Below are positions 52,952 through 58,496 of a stretch of DNA of 58,496 bases, piece after piece. The translations under genes were made by a program, and so were the position numbers. The DNA lies in contig JAFRHS010000023.1 of the NCBI GenBank assembly GCA_017433225.1, forward strand, positions 1 to 58,496, given 5' to 3'. Positions within the stretch are counted from its first letter, which is position 1. Each line of letters opens with the position of its first letter. Source of the DNA: Clostridia bacterium (GTDB lineage: Bacteria; Bacillota; Clostridia; Oscillospirales; Acutalibacteraceae). Under the pieces are notes generated by a model, which did not search any database, was not told the origin of the DNA, and saw only the letters and a program-made list of their open reading frames with translations.

Positions 52952-54034
52952 ATGAGCAAGTATTTCTCTTCGAAATTTGCGTCCCTTGAGCCCTATGTCC
53001 CCGGCGAACAGCCTCAGGACATGAGCTATGTCAAACTCAATACCAATGAATCGCCCTTCGACCCGCCGAAGGAGGTCGTCCCGGTCATCCGCGACGCCGC
53101 GCGCAACATCCGCCTCTATTCGGACCCCGAAAGCGCGGAACTGCGCCAGGCCATCGCCGACTACTACGGTCTCGAACCGGAGAACGTCATGGCCACGAAC
53201 GGTTCGGACGAAGCGCTGAACTACGCCTTTATGGCCTTCTGCGACGAGGAGCACCCGATCGTGTTCCCGGAGATCACCTACGGGTTCTACCCGGTCATCG
53301 CGACGCTCAACAACATCCCCTTTGAGACGATCTCTCTGCGGGAGGATTACACGATCGATTCCCGGGAGTATGAGGGCATCAACAAGAACATCTGCATCGC
53401 CAACCCCAACGCGCCGACCGGCATCGCCATGGCGCTCGAGGAGATCGAGCAGATCGTCCGCACGAACCCCGACAACATCATAATCATCGATGAGGCATAC
53501 GTGGACTTCGGCGCCCGCTCGGCGGTCCCGCTGCTCTACCGATATGACAACCTGCTCGTCACCCAGACCTTCTCGAAGTCCCGCTCGCTCGCGGGCGGAC
53601 GGCTCGGGTTCATCCTGGGTGCCAAGGACCTCATCGCCGATATGAACACACTGCGCAACGCGTCGAACCCCTACAACATCAACCGCATGACGGCCAAAGC
53701 CGGCATCGTTACCCTGCGGGAAAACACCTATTTCCGGAACAGCTGCCAGGCGATCCAGTTCAACCGGCGATACACGAGCCGTGCGCTCGCAGCCCTCGGA
53801 TTCGAGATCCTGCCCTCCAGCGCGAACTTCCTCTTCGTCCGCTCCGACCGGATCGGCGGCGAGGAACTGTACCGCAAACTGAAGGAAAAGGGCGTACTGA
53901 TCCGGCATTTCTCCGACCCGAAGATCAGTGACTGGAACCGCGTGACCATCGGAACGAAAGTCCAGATGGATATCTTCCTCGCGAAAGTCGAAGAGATATT
54001 CGTCGAACAGGATGAGGAAGGAGCAAACCAATGA
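52952..54034 (+). CDS. hisC: Histidinol-phosphate aminotransferase
   Basis: This 360-residue fold-type I PLP enzyme converts imidazole acetol phosphate and glutamate to histidinol phosphate. The N-terminus has VKLNTNESPFDPP, the PLP-phosphate region NGSDEALNYAFMAF, then NPNAPTG and VIIIDEAYVDF-type residues, with Lys209 in TFSKSRSLAGGRLG as the Schiff base. The end (GTKVQMDIFLAKVEEI) is typical. It overlaps hisB by 4 bases. Confidence 0.96.
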   Translation: MSKYFSSKFASLEPYVPGEQPQDMSYVKLNTNESPFDPPKEVVPVIRDAARNIRLYSDPESAELRQAIADYYGLEPENVMATNGSDEALNYAFMAFCDEEHPIVFPEITYGFYPVIATLNNIPFETISLREDYTIDSREYEGINKNICIANPNAPTGIAMALEEIEQIVRTNPDNIIIIDEAYVDFGARSAVPLLYRYDNLLVTQTFSKSRSLAGGRLGFILGAKDLIADMNTLRNASNPYNINRMTAKAGIVTLRENTYFRNSCQAIQFNRRYTSRALAALGFEILPSSANFLFVRSDRIGGEELYRKLKEKGVLIRHFSDPKISDWNRVTIGTKVQMDIFLAKVEEIFVEQDEEGANQ

Positions 54035-54618
54035 GAACCAGTGAAATCATCCGCGATACCGCGGAAACGAAGATCAGACTGAAACTGGACCTCGACGGGA
54101 CCGGCAAGAGCAACATTGCCACGGGCGTCGGGTTCCTCGACCACATGCTGACCCTGTTTGCCCGTCACGGCCGGTTCGACCTCGACGTCACCTGCGACGG
54201 AGACACTTATGTGGACTTCCACCACACGACCGAAGACATCGGGATCGCCCTCGGGATGGCCTTTACGGAGGCACTGGGGGAGAAGCGCGGCATCGTCCGT
54301 TACGGAAGCACTATCCTGCCGATGGATGAGTCTCTCATCCTGTCTGCGGTCGACATCTCCGGGCGCAGCTTCCTTGCCTGCGACTGCGACATCCCGACCC
54401 CGAAAGTCGGCGATTTCGACACCGAACTCGCGGAAGAGTTCTGGTACGGTTTCACCCGCAAGGCGGAGCTGACCCTGCACATCAGACAGCTCGCGGGGAC
54501 CAATTCGCACCACATCATCGAGGGCATGTTCAAATCCGTTGCCCGCACACTGAAAGATGCGGTGGCGATCGACCCTGCGTATAAAGATGAGATCCCCTCC
54601 ACGAAGGGAGTACTATAA
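54031..54618 (+). CDS. hisB: Imidazoleglycerol-phosphate dehydratase
   Basis: This 195-residue single-domain dehydratase has the manganese-binding signatures FHHTTEDIGIALG and the C-terminal HIRQLAGTNSHHIIEGMFK. FLDHMLTLFARHG near residue 42 is the third conserved block. It lacks the phosphatase domain of enterobacterial HisB; that role is supplied by the PHP protein at the end of the operon. Confidence 0.97.
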   Translation: MRTSEIIRDTAETKIRLKLDLDGTGKSNIATGVGFLDHMLTLFARHGRFDLDVTCDGDTYVDFHHTTEDIGIALGMAFTEALGEKRGIVRYGSTILPMDESLILSAVDISGRSFLACDCDIPTPKVGDFDTELAEEFWYGFTRKAELTLHIRQLAGTNSHHIIEGMFKSVARTLKDAVAIDPAYKDEIPSTKGVL

Positions 54619-54620
54619 GC

Positions 54621-55232
54621 ATGATCGCGATCATCGATTACGGCATGGGGAACCTGTTCTCTCTGTCGTCTTCTCTGAAGTCCCTGGGGTACGAGGTGGA
54701 GATCACCGCGGACCCCGAGCGTCTTCGCGCGGCGGACAAACTGTTCCTGCCGGGCGTCGGCGCGTTCCGGGACGCGCAGGAGCGTCTGTTTTCCACCGGT
54801 CTCGCGGACGTCATCCGCGGCCTGGCGGCCGAAGGGAAGCCCCTCATGGGCATCTGCCTCGGCATGCAGCTCCTGTTCGACAAGAGCTATGAATACGGGG
54901 AATACGAAGGCCTGGGACTCATCCCCGGGACCGTCGTGCCCATGGAGGGGTCCATCGCCCCGGAACTGAAGATCCCGCAGATCGGCTGGAACGCGCTGCA
55001 TTTCACCGGTCTCGAACACCCCGCCTTCGCCGATACGAAGGAAGGGGAATTCGTCTATTTCGTCCATTCGTATTACGCGACCGAATGTGACCCGTATGTG
55101 ATCGCCACCACCGAGTACGGCAAAGAGCTGACGGCGGCCGTCGCGAAGGACAACGTCTGCGGCTGCCAGTTCCACCCGGAAAAGTCCGGGGAAGTGGGCC
55201 TGCGCCTCCTCGACGCATTCTGCAAACAATAA
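54621..55232 (+). CDS. hisH: Imidazole glycerol phosphate synthase, glutaminase subunit
   Basis: This 203-residue class I amidotransferase supplies ammonia to HisF. The triad is Cys79 in MGICLGMQLLF, with His185 and Glu187 in CQFHPEKSG. DYGMGNLFSL is the N-terminal hallmark. It follows hisB by 2 bases. Confidence 0.97.
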   Translation: MIAIIDYGMGNLFSLSSSLKSLGYEVEITADPERLRAADKLFLPGVGAFRDAQERLFSTGLADVIRGLAAEGKPLMGICLGMQLLFDKSYEYGEYEGLGLIPGTVVPMEGSIAPELKIPQIGWNALHFTGLEHPAFADTKEGEFVYFVHSYYATECDPYVIATTEYGKELTAAVAKDNVCGCQFHPEKSGEVGLRLLDAFCKQ

Positions 55233-55241
55233 GGAGTTTCT

Positions 55242-55964
55242 ATGTATCTGTTTCCCGCCATCGACCTCATCGGCGGCAAGGCCGTCCGGCTGCTCCGGGG
55301 CGACTACGCGCAGATGACGGTCTACAATGACGACCCCCTTGCCGTCGCGAAAGACTTTGAAGCACAGGGCGCGAAGTTTATCCACATGGTGGACCTCGAA
55401 GGCGCCAAAAACGGCGGAACACCGAACCTCGCGACCGTTCGGAAGGTCGCGGAAAACACCGGTCTCTTCGTCGAAATCGGCGGCGGGATCCGTTCCATGG
55501 ACACTGTGAAAACATACCTCGACGCCGGCATCGACCGGGTCATCCTCGGCACCGCTGCCGTAGAGGACGAGGCGTTCCTGAAGGAAGCCGTCGAGACTTA
55601 TGGTGAACGGATCGCCGTGGGCGCGGACATCCGGGACGGATACGTCTCCATCAAGGGATGGCTCGAACAGTCCTCGTTCACGCTGGACGCATTCTGCGAG
55701 AAAATGCAGGGCCTCGGCGTGAAGACCCTCATCTGCACTGACATTTCGAGAGACGGCGCCATGAAGGGCACGAACCGTGCTCTGTATGCCGAACTCAAAG
55801 ACAAATACGACATGAACATCACGGCCTCCGGCGGCGTCTCCTCAATGGAAGACGTGGAAGCCCTTGCGGCGATGGACCTCTACGGCGCCATCATCGGCAA
55901 GGCGTACTACACCGGAGATATCATCCTGTCGGAAGCCATTGCGGCAGCCGGCCCCCAGGAGTGA
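55242..55964 (+). CDS. hisA: ProFAR isomerase
   Basis: This 240-residue TIM barrel rearranges ProFAR to PRFAR. The two half-barrel phosphate signatures are visible (FVEIGGGIRSMDTVKTYL and ITASGGVSSMEDVEAL), with the catalytic Asp in FPAIDLIGGKAVRL and the second in ICTDISRDGAMKGTN. An AAGGAG site precedes the start. Confidence 0.97.
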   Translation: MYLFPAIDLIGGKAVRLLRGDYAQMTVYNDDPLAVAKDFEAQGAKFIHMVDLEGAKNGGTPNLATVRKVAENTGLFVEIGGGIRSMDTVKTYLDAGIDRVILGTAAVEDEAFLKEAVETYGERIAVGADIRDGYVSIKGWLEQSSFTLDAFCEKMQGLGVKTLICTDISRDGAMKGTNRALYAELKDKYDMNITASGGVSSMEDVEALAAMDLYGAIIGKAYYTGDIILSEAIAAAGPQE

Positions 55965-55968
55965 ACCT

Positions 55969-56727
55969 ATGATCACGAAACGCATCATTCCCTGTCTCGA
56001 CGTCCGCGACGGACGAGTCGTGAAGGGCGTCAATTTTGAAGGTGTCCAGGATGTCTCGGACCCGGTGGAACTGGCCCGCCACTACAGCGAGAGCGGTGCC
56101 GACGAACTGGTGTTCTATGACATCACCGCGTCTTTTGAAGGGCGGAAACTTTTCACCGATATCCTGACCCGGACCGCGTCCCAGATCTTCATCCCGCTCA
56201 CGGTCGGCGGAGGGATCAACACCCTCGACGACTTCGACCGGGTGCTCTCCTGCGGCGCCGACAAGGTGTCCGTCAACTCGGGTGCCATCCGGAACCCGGA
56301 CCTCGTGGGCGAAGCGGCGAAGCGCTTTGGCGACCAGTGCGTCGTCATCTCCGCAGACGTCAAACGGGTCGACGGCACGTTCCATGTGTTTGCGAAAGGC
56401 GGCCGGGAAGACACCGGCATGGGCGGCATCGAATGGATCCGCCGCTGTGTCGACAACGGCGCCGGGGAAGTGGTGCTCAATTCCATCGACACCGACGGCG
56501 TCAAGAACGGGTTCGACCTCGAGATGCTGCAGGCGGTCTGCGACGTCGTGAACGTCCCGGTCATCGCCTCCGGCGGCGCCGGCGGCATCGACCACTTCGT
56601 CGAACTCTTCCGGTCGATCCCGACGGTCGACGCGGGGCTCGCCGCGTCCATCTTCCACTTCGGCGAAGTCGAGATCCGCGACCTCAAAAAGGCTTTGAGG
56701 GACAATGGGATAAACGTTCGATTATAA
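55969..56727 (+). CDS. hisF: Imidazole glycerol phosphate synthase, cyclase subunit
   Basis: This 252-residue TIM barrel uses PRFAR and ammonia to make IGP and AICAR. It begins IIPCLDVRDGRVVKGVNF, with catalytic Asp11-type residue in the CLDVRDG loop. LTVGGGINTLDDFDRVL and VIASGGAGGIDHFVELF are the two phosphate sites. The real start is 55969 (CAGGAG site); an open frame upstream lies inside hisA. Confidence 0.97.
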   Translation: MITKRIIPCLDVRDGRVVKGVNFEGVQDVSDPVELARHYSESGADELVFYDITASFEGRKLFTDILTRTASQIFIPLTVGGGINTLDDFDRVLSCGADKVSVNSGAIRNPDLVGEAAKRFGDQCVVISADVKRVDGTFHVFAKGGREDTGMGGIEWIRRCVDNGAGEVVLNSIDTDGVKNGFDLEMLQAVCDVVNVPVIASGGAGGIDHFVELFRSIPTVDAGLAASIFHFGEVEIRDLKKALRDNGINVRL

Positions 56728-56760
56728 AATTTCTCAAACCATATTCAAAGGAGATTTCCA

Positions 56761-57420
56761 ATGGAAACCAATTTTGTGTCCGTCGAGGAACTGAAATTCG
56801 ACGAGAAAGGCCTCATTCCCGCCGTCGTGGTCGACAGCGAGTCGAAGAAGGTCCTGACCGTCGCGTATATGAACGCGGAGAGCCTCAGGATCTCCATGGA
56901 GAAGGAGCTCACCTGCTTCTGGTCGCGGTCCCGTCAGGAACTGTGGCTGAAGGGGGAGACCAGCGGGAACTATCAGCATATCGTCTCCATCACGACCGAC
57001 TGCGACAGAGACGCGCTGGTCGTCGTGGTCGAAAAAGACGGACCCGCCTGCCATCTCGGCACGGACTCCTGTTTCGAATACCCGGTCTTCCAGAGCGAGG
57101 ACCGTCACGAGTTCTCGGTCCAGGGTCTCTACGACCTGCTGGTCGGCCGCAACGAGAGCCGTCCGGAAGGTTCCTATACCACCTACCTCTTCGAAAAAGG
57201 CATCGACAAGATCCTGAAGAAGGTCGGCGAAGAAAACACGGAAGTCATCGTCGCCGCCAAAGGGGACGACAAAAAAGAAACGGTCTATGAGATCGCGGAC
57301 CTCATGTACCATGTGATGGTCCTCATGGTCCACATGGGCATCACCGTGTCGGACGTCCTGAAAGAGCTGGCGTCCCGGCACATCATCGACCATAAGGTCA
57401 AACAGGAAAAGATGGTATGA
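56761..57420 (+). CDS. hisIE: Bifunctional PR-AMP cyclohydrolase / PR-ATP pyrophosphatase
   Basis: This 219-residue fusion has an N-terminal HisI domain (ESLRISMEKELTCFWSRSR and TTDCDRDALVVVV with Cys/Asp metal ligands, then GPACHLGTDSCF). A C-terminal HisE domain is a MazG-like helical bundle: GSYTTYLFEKGIDKILKKVGEE, EVIVAAKGDDK and EIADLMYHVMVLM. The two activities are steps 2 and 3 of the pathway. It overlaps the last gene of the operon by 4 bases. Confidence 0.96.
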   Translation: METNFVSVEELKFDEKGLIPAVVVDSESKKVLTVAYMNAESLRISMEKELTCFWSRSRQELWLKGETSGNYQHIVSITTDCDRDALVVVVEKDGPACHLGTDSCFEYPVFQSEDRHEFSVQGLYDLLVGRNESRPEGSYTTYLFEKGIDKILKKVGEENTEVIVAAKGDDKKETVYEIADLMYHVMVLMVHMGITVSDVLKELASRHIIDHKVKQEKMV

Positions 57421-58232
57421 GTTTCAACAACTTCCACACCCACACCAAATACTGCGACGGCGCAAACAGCCCGAAGGAGATGGCGGAATCCGCCCTTGCC
57501 CTCGGGTGCCGGGAGATCGGCTTTTCCGGCCATTCCTGGCTCGAGTTCGACCCGATGTGGACGATGGAACCGGACGCCACCGTGCGTTACCGGGAGACCG
57601 TCTCTGCCCTGAAAGAGGACTATGAGGGGCAGATGAAGATCTTCCTCGGCATCGAGCAGGACTACTGCAGCGACACCGGCGACCTCCCGCTTTACGAGTA
57701 CGTCATCGGCGGGGTCCACTGCGTCTTCAAAGACGGCAACTACATCTCGGTCGACTGTGACGCTGAGACCCAGCGCCGCGGGGTCGAGGAGTGGTACGCC
57801 GGAGACACCATGGCCCTTGTGGAGGACTATTACCGGCTGGTGGGAGACCTCTACCGGAAGACCGGCTGCGACATCGTCGCGCACTTCGACCTCATCACCA
57901 AATTCATCGAACGGGACGACCTCATCGACGTGACCGATGCAAGGTATGTAAAAGCGCAGAACGACGCGATGGAACAGCTGTTCGAGACCCCCGCGGTATT
58001 CGAGATCAACACGGGCGCCATCTCGCGCGGATACCGTACATCGCCCTACCCGTCCGAGGTGGTCCTGGAACAGCTGGCGAAGGCGAACAAACCGGTCGTC
58101 CTCTCCTCGGATTCCCATGCCGCCGGCACCATCCTGTTTGGATTCGAAGAGGCGATACACCTCGTGAAAAAAAACGATCTCAAGTTGCTGACGACGATGG
58201 AGGAGATCCTCGCTGTCACGCGCTCCGCATGA
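57417..58232 (+). CDS. hisJ: Histidinol-phosphatase, PHP family
   Basis: This 271-residue PHP-domain metallophosphatase hydrolyses histidinol phosphate, the one step not covered by the single-domain HisB. The metal ligands are in NFHTHTKYCDGA, GFSGHSW, GVHCVF, DIVAHFDLI and LSSDSHAAGTI. The gene overlaps hisIE (ATGA) and completes the operon. HisJ (also called HisK) is the known replacement in Firmicutes. Confidence 0.92.
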   Translation: MSFNNFHTHTKYCDGANSPKEMAESALALGCREIGFSGHSWLEFDPMWTMEPDATVRYRETVSALKEDYEGQMKIFLGIEQDYCSDTGDLPLYEYVIGGVHCVFKDGNYISVDCDAETQRRGVEEWYAGDTMALVEDYYRLVGDLYRKTGCDIVAHFDLITKFIERDDLIDVTDARYVKAQNDAMEQLFETPAVFEINTGAISRGYRTSPYPSEVVLEQLAKANKPVVLSSDSHAAGTILFGFEEAIHLVKKNDLKLLTTMEEILAVTRSA

Positions 58233-58261
58233 TTGAAAACCCGCGGGCGTTATGGTACAAT
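58233..58261 (+). promoter_or_regulatory. Promoter of tRNA-Leu
   Basis: TTGAAA directly after the hisJ stop codon, a 17-base spacer and TACAAT. The mature tRNA starts 17 bases downstream. Confidence 0.75.
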
Positions 58262-58271
58262 AATGCCCGCG
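58242..58271. repeat. Near-perfect 30-bp palindrome over the tRNA-Leu promoter
   Basis: Arms of 12 bases, CGCGGGCGTTAT (58242-58253) and ATAATGCCCGCG (58260-58271), match at 11 of 12 positions around GGTACA. They bracket the -10 box. In a transcript from the his operon this would fold into a stable hairpin; in DNA it could be an operator. Confidence 0.6.
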
Positions 58272-58277
58272 TCACAC

Positions 58278-58364
58278 GCCGGTGTGGCGGAATTGGCAGA
58301 CGCAAGGGACTTAAAATCCCTCGCTGGAAACAGCGTACCGGTTCGAGCCCGGTCACCGGCACCA
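58278..58364 (+). tRNA. tRNA-Leu (anticodon UAA)
   Basis: This 87-base class II tRNA has acceptor arms GCCGGTG and CACCGGC, the anticodon stem AGGGA/TCCCT with loop CTTAAAA (anticodon TAA, reads UUA), and a variable arm CGCTGGAAACAGCG. The T-arm is CCGGTTCGAGCCCGG, and an encoded ACCA ends the gene. The long variable arm and the anticodon give Leu. It has its own promoter and a strong terminator. Confidence 0.97.
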
Positions 58365-58401
58365 AGAAGAGCAGAAAGGCAGAAGCCTTTCTGCTCTTCT
58401 T
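58364..58401 (+). terminator. Terminator of tRNA-Leu
   Basis: A perfect 17-bp stem (58364-58380 with 58385-58401) starts at the last base of the CCA end, with the loop AGAA. The 3' arm itself provides the pyrimidine-rich tail. Confidence 0.85.
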
Positions 58402-58405
58402 CGTT

Positions 58406-58422
58406 GTGATCGGGCTCGAACC
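58406..58422 (-). repeat. Inverted copy of the tRNA-Leu T-arm
   Basis: GTGATCGGGCTCGAACC is the reverse complement of the T-arm at 58340-58356 with one mismatch. It lies symmetrically around the terminator loop, so the 3' part of the tRNA, its terminator and this copy form one long imperfect inverted repeat. Confidence 0.7.
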
Positions 58423-58441
58423 TTTAGGCCGGAGCGTCAAG

Positions 58442-58466
58442 AAAACATGCCGGTGGCATGTTTTTA
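58442..58466 (+). terminator. Second hairpin downstream of tRNA-Leu
   Basis: AAAACATGCC and GGCATGTTTT with loop GGT are followed by TAG, a terminator-like hairpin. A further hairpin, GAGCTGC/GCAGCTC (58474-58491), stands near the window end. No gene is visible in 58402-58496. Confidence 0.5.
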
Positions 58467-58496
58467 GCGACGGGAGCTGCGGCAGCAGCTCGATGC

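Noticed and set aside
58216-58440. Open frame on the minus strand across tRNA-Leu (74 codons)
   Set aside because: It is the antisense of a well-formed tRNA gene and its terminator. Translations of this type are a known artefact of tRNA loci. No ribosome site is present.

Overview
The window looks like a chromosomal segment of an anaerobic, gut-type Clostridia, probably Oscillospirales/Ruminococcaceae. This is an inference from gene content: a SCIFF peptide with its radical SAM maturase, a Na+-type V-ATPase operon, a GGGtGRT protein paired with an IscU-like scaffold, a fused FeoA-FeoB transporter and a very large acyl-CoA dehydratase activase. GC-rich genes separated by AT-rich promoters of sigma-A type fit the same picture. 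No phage genes, insertion sequence, CRISPR array or rRNA was seen. Almost all of the sequence is core metabolism and transport on tightly packed operons.

Layout. 1-390 is non-coding with an inverted-repeat cluster. 388-2390 (minus) holds coaX, an ECF transporter S component and a GtrA-like protein. 2551-3951 (plus) holds a lipase-like hydrolase and a small coiled-coil protein. 4128-11218 (plus) is one transport operon: methyltransferase, MATE exporter, and a complete peptide/nickel-type ABC importer. 11290-14413 (minus) holds an AspT-like transporter and the GGGtGRT/scaffold pair. 14671-21060 (plus) holds a YhhN protein, FeoAB, SCIFF, its maturase and a flavoprotein. 21107-25386 (plus) is a yybP-ykoY (Mn2+) riboswitch followed by a Na/Pi-type transporter, a Ca2+/Na+-type antiporter and a PLP decarboxylase. 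25439-31028 (minus) holds a CYTH protein, a DUF4230 protein and the giant activase, divergent from a TetR regulator with a clear operator. 31747-31968 is a structured non-coding stretch. 31969-38229 holds a DUF1292 protein, ligA, amt-glnB, an ArsC/Spx-family protein and a PRPP synthetase. 38616-47335 is the nine-gene V-ATPase operon, 47435-49843 a SUV3-like helicase, 49920-58232 a complete histidine biosynthesis operon, and 58278-58364 tRNA-Leu(UAA).

How they work together. PRPP synthetase makes the substrate used by HisG/HisZ, and the ten his genes cover every step to histidinol phosphate and histidine. amt and the PII protein handle ammonium. The V-ATPase keeps all five Na+-ligand side chains known from Enterococcus hirae NtpK, so a sodium economy is likely, which suits the Na+-coupled transporters upstream. 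FeoAB supplies Fe2+ in a segment rich in Fe-S enzymes (SCIFF maturase, activase, IscU-like scaffold).

The best leads for new biology are the GGGtGRT/IscU-like pair, a seven-cysteine SCIFF, the Mn2+ riboswitch in front of a phosphate/calcium-type transport operon, the structured intergenic element near 31.85 kb, the bacterial SUV3-like helicase, and an inverted copy of the T-arm downstream of tRNA-Leu. All calls were made by reading the sequence; no database search was run.
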